A stretch of DNA of 64,000 bases, taken from NCBI GenBank assembly GCA_964236105.1, contig CAXSBC010000001.1, positions 505,325 through 569,324 on the forward strand. The letters are read 5' to 3'. A program made the translations under genes and the position numbers. Every line of letters starts with the position of its first letter. Position 1 is the first letter of the stretch. This DNA comes from Lichenicola sp964236105 (GTDB lineage Bacteria; Pseudomonadota; Alphaproteobacteria; Acetobacterales; Acetobacteraceae). Shown here in pieces: positions 55,388-64,000 of the stretch. Below the pieces are notes generated by a model. That model was given only the letters and a program-made list of their open reading frames with translations, had not been told where the DNA came from and made no database searches.

Positions 55388-56617
55388 ATGAAACGCTGGT
55401 TTGCTCTCCTGGGATGCTTCATCGGGATGAGCGTGGCGACCCCCGCCATCCTGTTGCAGCCGATGGGCCTGTTCCTGAAACCGGTAACGGCGGAGTTCGG
55501 ATGGTCCCGAACCGAGTTCTCGGTGATCCTGTCGGTCGCGGCCCTGTTCAACGCCCTCATCATGCCCGTCGCCGGTTATCTCGTCGACCGGTTCGGCGCG
55601 CGTCGGATCGCCGCCGTGGGCACCACGCTCGGTTGCGGCATCTATGCGATGCTGTCGCTCGCCAATTCCTACGGCGAATTCATCGTCATCATGGCCCTGG
55701 CCGTGACCATGGGGAACCTGGCGAGCTACCCCGCCTTCATGGGGCTGGCGCAGCGCTGGTTCGACAAGCGGCTCGGTCTTGCCCTCGCCATCACCTCGAC
55801 CGGTCTGGCGGTCGGAGTCGCCGGCTTTTCCTACCTCATTACCATGACCACCAGGCTGCATGGCTGGAGGATGGCCATTCTCACCGTCAGCCTGGTCGCC
55901 CTCGCGCTCGGCATCGTCAACCTCCTGGTGCTGGTTCGCGAGAATAACGGTCCGATACCGGACGCCGAACGTCGCGACGAGGCGATCCGGACCAACGGCG
56001 GCCTATCGCTGCCCCAGGCCCTGCGCACGCGGGACTTCTGGCTTTATGCCGCATCCTTCTCGCTGATCATCCTGGCGGTCGTGGGATGCAACTTCCATCT
56101 TCCGGCGCTGCTGTCCGACCACGGCGCGTCGCCTCGCGTGATCGCATCGGTGGTCGCGATCGGATCGGCGGGATCATTGTTCGGTCGGCTCTTCACCGGG
56201 ATCATGCTTGATCGCTTTCCCGTGCGCGGCGTCGCCGGCGTGTTCCTTCTGGGCCAGGTGGTCGGATTCCTCATGCTGCTGGACGGGCTGCGTTGGGCCT
56301 TGCCGGCGGGGTTCCTGCTGGGAGCGATCCAGGGTGCCGAGATCGACGTGATGGGCTACGTCATCGTGCGCCGGTTCGGGCGGCTGGCCTACTCACGGAT
56401 CGTGGGAACCTGCTTCGGCATCACCCTGATCGGGGCCATCGTCGGTCCGATCGTGATGGCGGCCATCTTCGACCGGACCGGATCCTATGATATCGGGCTG
56501 ATGGTGCTTCCGGTGTTTCCGGTGCTCGCGTTCGGCCTGCTCTGCCAGGCCAAGTGTTCCCGGTGGGAGGTTGATACACCCTTGTTCGCCGAGCCCGCGA
56601 TCGGGACCGCCCGGTGA
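55388..56617 (+). CDS. MFS transporter (monocarboxylate/OFA-like)
   Basis: A 409-residue inner-membrane transporter with 12 helices. WSRTEFSVILSVAALFNALIMPVAGYLVDRFGARRIAAVG contains the helix 2-3 loop G-x3-D-R-x-G-x-R (read as adjoining blocks); the second half has GRLFTGIMLDRFPVRGVAGVF. The QPMGLFLKPVTAEFGWSR opening is typical of monocarboxylate/oxalate-formate-antiporter-like MFS proteins of proteobacteria, which carry organic acids. Same strand as the OprB porin, so together they could bring one substrate through both membranes. Confidence 0.85.
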   Translation: MKRWFALLGCFIGMSVATPAILLQPMGLFLKPVTAEFGWSRTEFSVILSVAALFNALIMPVAGYLVDRFGARRIAAVGTTLGCGIYAMLSLANSYGEFIVIMALAVTMGNLASYPAFMGLAQRWFDKRLGLALAITSTGLAVGVAGFSYLITMTTRLHGWRMAILTVSLVALALGIVNLLVLVRENNGPIPDAERRDEAIRTNGGLSLPQALRTRDFWLYAASFSLIILAVVGCNFHLPALLSDHGASPRVIASVVAIGSAGSLFGRLFTGIMLDRFPVRGVAGVFLLGQVVGFLMLLDGLRWALPAGFLLGAIQGAEIDVMGYVIVRRFGRLAYSRIVGTCFGITLIGAIVGPIVMAAIFDRTGSYDIGLMVLPVFPVLAFGLLCQAKCSRWEVDTPLFAEPAIGTAR

Positions 56618-56740
56618 TGTCTCGTCCCGCCTGCACGGCCGCGTCGCCGGGTTGAGCCCTAGCGCAACCCGACAAGGCAATCTCCCTCACACCCTCAGCA
56701 GGACTCTCGCCGTCACGGCGAGCGAGCCTGACGACGGACC

Positions 56741-58480
56741 TCAAGCGCTCGCGATGGGAAGCTGAAGATAGGAGGCGCGCGATCCTCCGGTATGGATGAT
56801 GTGCTGTCCCTGGTTCGCCGGCACGTAATCATCCACCAGCGGCATCATCGGCCCCAGCAGGTTGCGGGCGCTGATGACCAGCCGCAGCTGCTCGCCGGCA
56901 TGGAACAGCAGGCCGATCGGCGACAGGTCGATCTCGACCTCCACGACTTCGTCGGGATTCAGCTTCTCGACCCGGTCGAAGCTGTGTGCCGGGACGGCGT
57001 CGGTGGACAGCGCCTCGTCCAGACGCCGTGCGGACACGCGCAGACGGCCGTTGGAGCCCTTGTAGCGCAGGATCGATGACCCGTTCTCGGTCAGATCCAG
57101 CATCCTGGCGCCCTGGTTGGGCACGGTGATCTGCTGGAGGTGGCTGCCATGGGCATCCAGCTTCTGGACGAGAACGAACAGGTCCATGTCGTCCGACCCC
57201 TTCGCCTCGACCCAGAGCCGGACCTTGGGATATCCGACCATGACGGTTTCGGACTCGAAGCGAACCAGGAAGGACACCAGACGCGGCTCAGCCTCGCTGT
57301 CATAGGCTGCGTTCATGTCCCTGGACGGCGCCTGCAACGTCAGGGCGCGCGACATGCCGTCGAGATAATACTTGGTATAGACCACACCGTCGGGGGGAAA
57401 CTGGTCGGCAGGCTGGTTGACCTGGTCGCCGCCCTTGAGATCAAGCACCGAGTAGCGGACGCGCGGCGTATCCTCCCAGCCGTTCTCCTCGGCCTTCAGG
57501 TAACGATCGAAGAAGCGACGCAGATCCTCGACGTTCGCATCGTCGTAATAGTCCGGCCATTCCTGCGTGTTGTGGATGCGAAGCCACTTCTTCTCCGAGG
57601 CGATCTGCCGCCAACCCCGGAACGTGCCCATCGTATGCAGGGTGTTCGAGTAGCTCGCCACGACGTAGGCCGGAACCGTCACCCTGTCGAAGCGTGCCAC
57701 CTTGTCTTCCCACAGGGCGTTGACGAGCGGGAAGCGTTCGGCCTCGGCGACGACGTCCTCCCGCTTGTTCTTGCCGGCATAGGATCGCCGCAGCCTTGTG
57801 GCGAAGCCGTGATCGGGCATCCCGCCGCGCATGACGAGATCGCGATACACGTCGCTGAAACCCTCCCATGGGTTGATCGCGGCGAGGTGGGGAGGCTGCT
57901 CGGCGGCGGTGAACCATTGGGCATGCGCGAGGTACGACGTGCCGCTCATGCCCACCTTGCCGCTGCACCAGTCCTGGACGGCGAGCCACTCGATCAGGTC
58001 GTGACAGTCCTGACCCTCCCGGCGCCCGAACATGTCGCTGTCGCCTTCGGAATGGGCGATGCCGCGCGGATCGGGATTGCAGATCGCATAGCCGTGCGCG
58101 CACCAATAGGCGGGGTCGGGACCCTCGAACTTCTCCAGCCCCGATACCAGACCGGAACTGATGCCGAGACTGGCGAACAGCATGGTGACGCTAGGTGACG
58201 TACCCTGGCTCTTCCCGTAGGGGCTCCAGGCGATGATGACGGGCATCTGCTGGACGCCCGCGGGACGAAAGATGTCGACATAGATCGTCGTCCCGTCGCG
58301 CATGACGACGGCGACATCCCTCTCGAACACGATGTCGATCGGCAAGGGTCGGAACATCGGATCGGGCCGATATCCGGCCGGCAGAATGCTGGTCCCGGGA
58401 GAGAAGGCGCCGAACAGCCCATATGTCGGGCCTGCCCCATAGGGATTGGTCGGCACGAAGACCTTTTGCTCATCACACAT
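56741..58480 (-). CDS. CocE/NonD-family hydrolase, cytosolic
   Basis: A 579-residue serine hydrolase without a signal peptide. DVAVVMRDGTTIYVDIFRPAG opens the hydrolase domain, NPDPRGIAHSEGD is the oxyanion region, MSGTSYLAHAQWF holds the nucleophile S182, and IHNTQEWPDYYDD replaces the usual G-P-W-x-H-G histidine block. The acid position reads ASYSNTLHT instead of the usual W-D-D-x-F, so the complete triad is not certain. The C-terminal jelly roll (VRLWVEAKGSDDMDLFVLVQKLD, FHAGEQLRLVISARN) is normal. Divergent from the SnoaL/third hydrolase genes; likely acts on an imported ester or amide. Confidence 0.87.
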   Translation of the reverse strand: MCDEQKVFVPTNPYGAGPTYGLFGAFSPGTSILPAGYRPDPMFRPLPIDIVFERDVAVVMRDGTTIYVDIFRPAGVQQMPVIIAWSPYGKSQGTSPSVTMLFASLGISSGLVSGLEKFEGPDPAYWCAHGYAICNPDPRGIAHSEGDSDMFGRREGQDCHDLIEWLAVQDWCSGKVGMSGTSYLAHAQWFTAAEQPPHLAAINPWEGFSDVYRDLVMRGGMPDHGFATRLRRSYAGKNKREDVVAEAERFPLVNALWEDKVARFDRVTVPAYVVASYSNTLHTMGTFRGWRQIASEKKWLRIHNTQEWPDYYDDANVEDLRRFFDRYLKAEENGWEDTPRVRYSVLDLKGGDQVNQPADQFPPDGVVYTKYYLDGMSRALTLQAPSRDMNAAYDSEAEPRLVSFLVRFESETVMVGYPKVRLWVEAKGSDDMDLFVLVQKLDAHGSHLQQITVPNQGARMLDLTENGSSILRYKGSNGRLRVSARRLDEALSTDAVPAHSFDRVEKLNPDEVVEVEIDLSPIGLLFHAGEQLRLVISARNLLGPMMPLVDDYVPANQGQHIIHTGGSRASYLQLPIASA

Positions 58481-58733
58481 CTTGGATTTTCCTTCTTGGC
58501 ATCTTGAGCATTACGGCGTGACCGTCATGTGCCGGACGGAAAGATCCAGGAGCGGTGGATCATGCTGGACCGGCACCCATTGCGTGGTCGATTCATCGGG
58601 CAAGGCGATCCGCTCGCGACGCCGCCGTTGGCCTTTCTTGGCCAGCCTGACAGGATGCCGACCACGGATTGACATCCCTCCCTGATTGAGAGAGCTTTCA
58701 TTTCTGTATCGCGAAGCGGTGGGAAGCACAAGC

Positions 58734-59255
58734 ATGATGGAGCACGACAAGGCAGCCGTCATTGAGGTTCTGAACCTCTACGGCTTTGCGCTTGATGCCC
58801 AAGAATGGGACCTGTTCGACCGTATCTTTACGGAGGACGTGAAGGCGGATTTCGGTCCAGCCGGAGCCAGATGGTCCGATCTGGCCAATTTCAAACGATC
58901 CTTTGCCGAGTTCCACACCACGCTGGACAATCATCAGCATACGATGATGGGTCAGTTGGTGCATATTGACGGCGACAAGGCCTATGCCTTCTCCTATGGC
59001 AACTGGCTGCTCGTGCGTGACGATGCCAAGGGCGGTTCCTCATGGCTTGGAACCGGCTGGTATGACGACGAGCTGGTTCGTGCGGAAGGCGGTTGGCTGA
59101 TCAAGCAGCGCGTGTGCCGACTCGTATCCTGGACCGGCAATCCGCTCGTTCCGGTGCCGAACTATGAGCACAATCCCGACATGAAGACGAACGTGCTCTT
59201 CAAGCACAGCAAGGCCGGAGAGATCGGGTTCCTGAAGGCGATCAAGGGAAAATAG
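58734..59255 (+). CDS. SnoaL-like / NTF2-fold protein
   Basis: A 173-residue cone-shaped alpha+beta barrel protein of the SnoaL_4 type: EVLNLYGFALDAQEWDLFDRIFTEDVKADFG is the classic opening helix and strand (read as adjoining blocks), followed by HHxx-like DNHQHTMMGQ and GWLIKQRVCRLVSWTGNP. Such proteins are ring-hydroxylating dioxygenase small-subunit-like, isomerases, dehydratases or cyclases acting on hydrophobic small molecules. Sits 250 bases from the divergent second hydrolase, upstream of the third; function in the island is unknown. Start at ATG 58734 or the adjacent ATG 58737. Confidence 0.8.
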   Translation: MMEHDKAAVIEVLNLYGFALDAQEWDLFDRIFTEDVKADFGPAGARWSDLANFKRSFAEFHTTLDNHQHTMMGQLVHIDGDKAYAFSYGNWLLVRDDAKGGSSWLGTGWYDDELVRAEGGWLIKQRVCRLVSWTGNPLVPVPNYEHNPDMKTNVLFKHSKAGEIGFLKAIKGK

Positions 59256-59684
59256 TCACGGCATCGCCCGACCCAGGACTACGGCCAGTTCGAGAATATC
59301 GGCATCAGACGGTATATCCGAGCAGGGTGACTGGAATACCCCCTGGGTAAGAATCAAGACCATCGAAGAGAGGGGCCCGTATCCCTCACCTCATCATTCC
59401 TGGCGTGAGGCTTGGATAAAGATAGTGGTTGTCCGGATCGGTGCACCGCGCGCATGATCGCACCGACCGTGACGACACGTTCCTCATCGTCCCGATGATC
59501 GGGAACGGCACCTCGCTGATCTTCATGGACCCATTGAGATGGGACGATCCGGAAGACCTCAAGATTGATGGTGCTCCTCAAACCCAATTGTTTTCATGCT
59601 TCCCGACCGGACAGGGCCCGGGCCCGCACCCGCTCGGTGATGGTAAAGCCTTGAGTTCTGTTCAAGATGAAACGTGAGGGGCCC
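59256..59684. other. Non-coding stretch before the third hydrolase
   Basis: About 430 bases. A short plus-strand frame from 59429 reads DRTDRDDTFLIVPMIGNGTSLIFMDPLRW, protein-like for about 40 residues, then loses that character; it may be a gene scrap. Otherwise nothing recognisable. Confidence 0.4.
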
Positions 59685-61979
59685 ATGGCTGACGTCATCC
59701 AAGCGAAAGCGCTGCGGGATCTTGAGGGAGAGGTTCTAACCGGCATCTTTGGCGGCCCGGTGACCGGGTTGCGCTACCAGACGCCAACGGTGGAGGGCCT
59801 CACCGACGAGCGCGGCGAGTTCCGCTACCGAACAGGCGAGACAGTCTCCTTCCTGATCGGACGCCTGGTTCTGGGGTCCGTGCTTGGAGCGCCTCGCCTC
59901 AACCTCGCGCAGCTCAACAGCCGGGTTGCGGGCAACATCGACAAGCTGCATGACCTGTCGCTGACCAACTTGGCACGGCTGTTTCACACGCTGGACCAGG
60001 ACGGCAACCCGGAGAACGGCGTCATGATCGCGCCGGCGGTGCATGACATCGTCGGCTCGCAGGTCATCATGCTCGACTATCCGCCTGGCATGCACGGCGA
60101 CAACCCGACCGGGCTGGACAGCTTCGAGAGCAATCCGGTCATCGTCGGTCTTCTCGAACGGCTCAACGCGGAACCCGGCGTGTTCACGGCGAAGACGCCC
60201 AGGAAGCTTTGCTCGGCCGCCGCGGCGCGCAATGCGCTGCGCCGCAACATTCGCGGCATCATCAAGAGCACCGACGTCAAGATCCCGCTGCGCGACGGGT
60301 CGTTCGTATACGCAGACGTCTTCCGTCCCGACGATGACGGGAAGCATCCCATCATCATGAGCATGAGCTTCTACGGCAAGAGCTTCTATCACGAATGTAT
60401 CTGCAACGAGGCGGATGCGGTCCAGAAGGAGGAGATGGAGGATCGTTACTTCTCCGGCAATCCGGACAGTCTGCAGTCTGAGAACCATGAGACCGTCAAC
60501 ACGTCGGAATGGGTCCCGAATGGCTACGTGGTGATCCGTATGGATGCTCGCGGCGTCTGCCGCAGCCCGGGCCTCCAGACACCACTCGGCCGTCAGGAAG
60601 CGGAAGATTACTACGACGGCATCGAGTGGGCCGGCGTGCAGCCGTGGTCCAACGGCAGCGTTGGCCTGTGGGGCATGTCCTACGTGGCGATGGCGCAGCA
60701 CAACGTTGCCAGCCTGCAGCCGTCGCACCTGAAGGCGATGATCGCCCAGGGCACGGACTCCGATCCCTACAACGAATACCTCTGCAACGGGGGCTTGTGG
60801 TCGGAGGCCTGGTGGACCTGGTGGTGGAAGATCTGGTCTGGCAAGAACCATTGCGGGGAACGGGGGCAGACGGACTGGATGGAGCGCCTCAGGGCGACCC
60901 CATTCGACGACCGGTCCGTGTATGGTCCGCACAGCAAGAGCTTCATGCGTCCGGAAATGGACAAGGCGACGGCCGCCGTCTGGATCGTCGGTCCTCAGAC
61001 CGGCGTCGTGATCCATCATCTCGGCAGCAGCGAGACCTTTATCCGTGCCACCGGCGCCAAGGCCCGAAAGTTCGACTTCGTCGACGCCTGGTTCCCCGAC
61101 TCCTACCGCGGTGAGACCGTGGCCGCGCACCAGCGCTATTTCGACTACTGGCTCAAGGGAATTGAGAACGGGGCCATGGATGGTCCGCCCGTCCGCGTCC
61201 AGGTCAGGACCGGCAACGCCGCCAATTTCGAGCTTCATGAAGAAACCTGGCCGATCGCCCGCACCAACTATACGCGGCTGTATCTGGACGCCTCACCGTC
61301 GGACTGGGCTGGCGACGGGAGGCGGCAGGATTTCCGGCGCATCCTGCCCGCACCGGCCGCCACCGAGAACAATGCCAGCTACGATGCCCACCTGGAGCTC
61401 GGTCAACCGATCCCGTTCCCCAAGGGGCATGTCGGAGGCACGCCCCGCTGGTCGACAGGCATCTGCTTCGTGAGCGACCCGATGCCCGAGGACCTGGTGC
61501 TGGCCGGCTACATGAAGGTCGGCCTCTGGGTGTCGTCGACCAGCAAGGACATGGACGTCTTCATCTCGTTGCGCGTCATCGACGACCAGGATCGCGAGAT
61601 CCGCTACGAGTCGGTCGTGCTGCCGATCGATCCGGAGCACATCTCCCCGGCCACGCACGGGGTGCTGAAGGTGTCGCACCGCAAGCTTGATGAGGCGCGG
61701 ACCACGGAATACCTGCCCGTCCACACCCACGCGGCCGCCGACCATGCCCCCCTCGAAAAGGACGAGGTCGTGGCGATCGAGGTAGGGCTCAACCCCAGCA
61801 CGGCGCTGGTCCGGAAGGGTTATCGGCTGCGGCTCGATGTGCAACCCAACTCTCCCGACGGCATCCCCTCGCGAGCCTATGACGAGAGCTATCATGTCGG
61901 AGCCAGGAACGCCGTCCATACCGGGCCGCAGCATCCCAGCTACGTGCAGCTGGCGGTCGTTCCCCCGGCACCTGGCTAG
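59685..61979 (+). CDS. CocE/NonD-family hydrolase fused to an N-terminal lipoprotein-type beta domain
   Basis: A 764-residue protein. Residues ~10-165 carry a domain (GIFGGPVTGLRYQTPTVEGLTDERGEFRYRTGETVSFLIG, read as adjoining blocks) of a kind otherwise seen repeated in large surface lipoproteins and extracellular enzymes; yet no signal peptide is present. Residues ~190-764 are a CocE-type hydrolase: DVKIPLRDGSFVYADVFRPDDDG, IRMDARGVCRSPG, nucleophile S332 in GLWGMSYVAMAQ, and jelly roll LAGYMKVGLWVSSTSKDMDVF ending in HPSYVQLAVVPP. The acid/His region (VIHHLGSSETF, FVDAWFPDSYRGE) is unlike standard members. Start ATG 59685 has GAGG five bases upstream; ATG 59667 is the alternative. Confidence 0.85.
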   Translation: MADVIQAKALRDLEGEVLTGIFGGPVTGLRYQTPTVEGLTDERGEFRYRTGETVSFLIGRLVLGSVLGAPRLNLAQLNSRVAGNIDKLHDLSLTNLARLFHTLDQDGNPENGVMIAPAVHDIVGSQVIMLDYPPGMHGDNPTGLDSFESNPVIVGLLERLNAEPGVFTAKTPRKLCSAAAARNALRRNIRGIIKSTDVKIPLRDGSFVYADVFRPDDDGKHPIIMSMSFYGKSFYHECICNEADAVQKEEMEDRYFSGNPDSLQSENHETVNTSEWVPNGYVVIRMDARGVCRSPGLQTPLGRQEAEDYYDGIEWAGVQPWSNGSVGLWGMSYVAMAQHNVASLQPSHLKAMIAQGTDSDPYNEYLCNGGLWSEAWWTWWWKIWSGKNHCGERGQTDWMERLRATPFDDRSVYGPHSKSFMRPEMDKATAAVWIVGPQTGVVIHHLGSSETFIRATGAKARKFDFVDAWFPDSYRGETVAAHQRYFDYWLKGIENGAMDGPPVRVQVRTGNAANFELHEETWPIARTNYTRLYLDASPSDWAGDGRRQDFRRILPAPAATENNASYDAHLELGQPIPFPKGHVGGTPRWSTGICFVSDPMPEDLVLAGYMKVGLWVSSTSKDMDVFISLRVIDDQDREIRYESVVLPIDPEHISPATHGVLKVSHRKLDEARTTEYLPVHTHAAADHAPLEKDEVVAIEVGLNPSTALVRKGYRLRLDVQPNSPDGIPSRAYDESYHVGARNAVHTGPQHPSYVQLAVVPPAPG

Positions 61980-62070
61980 GCTGCGTGGCGGCGGTCGGAT
62001 CGCCGACACCGCCATCCGGGCTTGACGGCATGATGAAGAGCGCCGTCCGGCAGCGGACGGGGGCTCATTC

Positions 62071-62988
62071 ATGGCAATGGAGAACAAGGGCATGATCCTG
62101 GTCACGGCAGCTCATGGGAATCAGGGCAAGCTGCTGGTCCCGAAGTTGCTCGCGGCGGGTGCCACCGTGCGAGCCTGCGTTCGCAGCGAGGCATCAGCCG
62201 CGTCGCTGCGTGCCGCCGGCGTGGCCGATGTCGTCGTGGGCGACCTCTCCGATCCCCACCAGATGGCGCAAGCGATGGCGGGGGTCGAGAAGGTCTACTA
62301 TGTCGGACCCACGCTGCATCCGCAGGAACGCGAGATGGGACTCGCCGCCGTCGATGCGGCGTCGGCGAGCGGCGTGAAGCACTTCGTCTTCTCGTCGGTT
62401 CTGCACGCCATCACGACGGACCTTCTGCAGCACGAGATCAAGCGCGACATCGAGGAGCACCTGCTGTCGAGCGGCCTGGAGTTCACCATCCTTCAGCCGT
62501 CCAACTACATGCTGGCGCACAGGCTGCGGCCGGTCTTCGAGCGGAGCGTCTTCCGGCTTCCCTGGTCGCTCGAGCGACTCCAGTCGATGGTCGATCTGGG
62601 GGACGTGACCGAGGTGGCCGCGACCGTCCTGACTGACAGCGATCGCCACGCGGCAGCGACCTATGAGCTCGCTGCCCCGGGGCGCTACACCGCGCACGAC
62701 CTGCAAGCCATCATCTCCCGCATCCTCGATCGGCCCATCGCGGTCGAGCGCATCAGCGTGGAGAGCTTCCTTGGCGAGCTGCTGGGCGACGATCTGAGCC
62801 GGTTCCCCTATCAGACGCGGATGTTGCGCGCGATCAGCGCCCGCTACAGCAGCCACGACTTCATCGGCAATCCCAACGTCCTGGAATGGCTGCTGGGCCG
62901 CCCGCCAACCAGCTTCGCCCAGTTTGTCCAGGCACATCATGACGCCTATCAAAGAACCAGAACCCCATCGCCCTCGCCTGCGCAATAA
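62071..62988 (+). CDS. NmrA-like NAD(P)-binding protein (atypical SDR)
   Basis: A 305-residue Rossmann-fold protein. MILVTAAHGNQGKLLVPKLLAAGATVRACVR is the NAD(P) loop (the glycine pattern is G-x2-G-x4, adjoining blocks), VVVGDLSDPHQMAQAMAGVEKVYYVGP follows, then HFVFSSVLHAI and HEIKRDIEEHLLSSGLEFTILQPSNYM, matching NmrA/HSCARG and related redox-sensing or quinone/aldehyde reductase-like proteins. There is no Y-x3-K, so catalysis may be lost. It follows the third hydrolase on the same strand and faces the TetR gene. Confidence 0.83.
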   Translation: MAMENKGMILVTAAHGNQGKLLVPKLLAAGATVRACVRSEASAASLRAAGVADVVVGDLSDPHQMAQAMAGVEKVYYVGPTLHPQEREMGLAAVDAASASGVKHFVFSSVLHAITTDLLQHEIKRDIEEHLLSSGLEFTILQPSNYMLAHRLRPVFERSVFRLPWSLERLQSMVDLGDVTEVAATVLTDSDRHAAATYELAAPGRYTAHDLQAIISRILDRPIAVERISVESFLGELLGDDLSRFPYQTRMLRAISARYSSHDFIGNPNVLEWLLGRPPTSFAQFVQAHHDAYQRTRTPSPSPAQ

Positions 62989-63099
62989 GGGGCTATACGC
63001 GCCGCTGCGCTGGCCGGCCTGCGGACGGATGCGTTCGGAATGGCGACACTGACACCCTGCTACCGGTCCCGGCCGGTCCTGCCCATAGGCTGTGGGCGC

Positions 63100-63822
63100 T
63101 CAACCGGCCAGCCGTCGCGTCCGCGTCGCATGCGTCTCCTGAGAAGGTGCCTGGATAAGCTGATGGTCCTTGAGCTGGCTGGACGCCAGGATGGGCTGCC
63201 TCGACTTCCGCTGGTTGGCGCAGACGATCTGTCGCGCCTCGGCGGATATCATCCCCAGGGTACGGAGCTGAAATTCCGCAGCACGCGTTGCCACGTCCCG
63301 CCCGGCTCCGGCGAGGCGCGCGCTGACCCCGGCGCGGAGAATGGCCAGGAGGGTGTCGATCACGAACTCGTCGATGGTCTCGGAGAAACGGCCCTGCTCG
63401 ATCCCGAGCGCGACGTCCAGCCGCATGTAATGGGAGATATCCTCCTTGATCGCCTCGAACTCGCTGAAGGCGGTAACGAGCAGGCGGCCCCAGGTCGGTT
63501 CGGCCGCCGCCATCTCTATGAACTGATAGGTTCCGAACGCGACCCGTTCAGCACCGTCGTTGAGTGACAGGCGGGTGCTGTTCATCTCGTTGTGCATGGC
63601 GAGGGTGACTGCATGGCACACCGAGGCGACGATCTCCGCCTTGTCCTTGAAGTAAAGGTAGAAGGTCCCGTTCGCGAGTTCCGCCGCGGCAGCGATCTCG
63701 CTGACCGAGGTGGCGCTGATCCCGCGCTCCGACATCAGCTTCAGTGCCGCTTCCGTCAGGCGCGCACGCGTGCGGCCGCGCTTCCCGTCTTGCTGCAGCG
63801 GATGCAGGGACCGTGTCTTCAT
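63100..63822 (-). CDS. TetR-family transcriptional regulator
   Basis: A 240-residue repressor. The helix-turn-helix is complete: RGRTRARLTEAALKLMSERGISATSVSEIAAAAELANGTFYLYFKDKAEIVASV (adjoining blocks). The ligand domain (HAVTLAMHNEMN, WGRLLVTAFSEF, FVIDTLLAILRAGVSARL) is of unknown specificity. A 45-residue polar C-terminal tail is unusual. ATG 63822 is preceded by GGAGGG. Convergent with the NmrA-like gene, it closes the hydrolase island and is its most likely regulator, responding to the substrate or a product. Confidence 0.88.
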   Translation of the reverse strand: MKTRSLHPLQQDGKRGRTRARLTEAALKLMSERGISATSVSEIAAAAELANGTFYLYFKDKAEIVASVCHAVTLAMHNEMNSTRLSLNDGAERVAFGTYQFIEMAAAEPTWGRLLVTAFSEFEAIKEDISHYMRLDVALGIEQGRFSETIDEFVIDTLLAILRAGVSARLAGAGRDVATRAAEFQLRTLGMISAEARQIVCANQRKSRQPILASSQLKDHQLIQAPSQETHATRTRRLAG

Positions 63823-63945
63823 CAACCCTCCATACCTTGCCCGCTCCACCAGGACAAATTGCCAACAACCGTTCCCTGACGACGTGTAGCCTGAGCAATG
63901 GCTGGGATGGCACCAAGGCTGATCGACGTTCTGTTCCAAACCCAA

Positions 63946-64000
63946 CTAGAGCGGTTTCTCACCTCGCTGAATCGCAGGGGATTCCCATCGGCCTGGTTTT
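63946..64000. other. Window end; possible start of another element
   Basis: The last 55 bases contain GAATCGCAGGGGATTCCC, a near-palindrome of the sort found at insertion-sequence ends, but too little sequence remains to tell. Confidence 0.2.

Noticed and set aside
59429..59677. 82-codon ORF between SnoaL and the third hydrolase
   Set aside because: No ribosome site, only a short protein-like stretch, and it runs into the hydrolase start.

Overview
The window is a high-GC, gene-dense bacterial chromosome segment. The gene content points to an alphaproteobacterium, most likely an Acetobacteraceae-type member of the Rhodospirillales. The pointers are hopanoid-associated HpnL/HpnN proteins, a MurU-like nucleotidyltransferase beside TsaE, a UdgX fusion beside its radical-SAM partner, a complete pst-pho operon and acetic-acid-bacterium-like IS5, IS3 and IS6 elements. 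This placement is inferred from family resemblance; there is no rRNA in the window. I saw no tRNA, rRNA or CRISPR array.

Region 1 (1-20 kb) is mostly core metabolism. It holds a LysE exporter fragment, a relict LigB/YgiD-type dioxygenase, a TPR-glycosyltransferase, murU-tsaE, an FAD oxidoreductase overlapping alanine racemase, a GST, D-amino-acid dehydrogenase, a large unrecognised protein, pyruvate kinase, an SH3 protein, DsrE and MoeB/ThiF-like proteins, an AGE epimerase, and the radical-SAM plus DUF4130-UdgX DNA-uracil pair. Region 2 (20-28 kb) is a lipid/envelope operon: hpnL, a CDP-alcohol phosphatidyltransferase, hpnN and a HAD hydrolase, divergent from a PhnW-like aminotransferase, followed by a DEAD-box helicase. 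Region 3 (28-37 kb) is a phosphate-starvation block, pstSCAB-phoU-phoB-phoR plus a porin. Well-formed Pho boxes (two 7-bp repeats, 11-bp period) lie about 100 bp upstream of both pstS and the porin. PhoR has no membrane segment.

Region 4 (37-53 kb) is accessory. It holds an SDR, an overlapping GMC oxidoreductase/aldo-keto reductase pair, a YncE-propeller/phosphoesterase protein, and an insertion-sequence graveyard. The graveyard contains an internally deleted IS6-like relic, an IS5-family element whose transposase uses an A4G6 frameshift site and ends inside an IS3 element, an inactivated IS3 with 26-bp imperfect ends, a TetR gene beheaded by that IS3, a frameshifted IS6-like transposase, and an IS5/IS6 chimera.

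Region 5 (50-64 kb) looks like a catabolic island. Three divergent CocE/NonD (alpha-amino-acid-ester-hydrolase-like) serine hydrolases, one secreted and two without signal peptides, are interspersed with an OprB-type porin, an MFS transporter, a SnoaL-like protein, an NmrA-like NAD(P)-binding protein and a TetR repressor. Together they read as uptake, transport and cleavage of an unknown ester or amide substrate. This island and the HpnL/HpnN/CDP-alcohol-transferase/PhnW neighbourhood are the best candidates for undescribed biology here.
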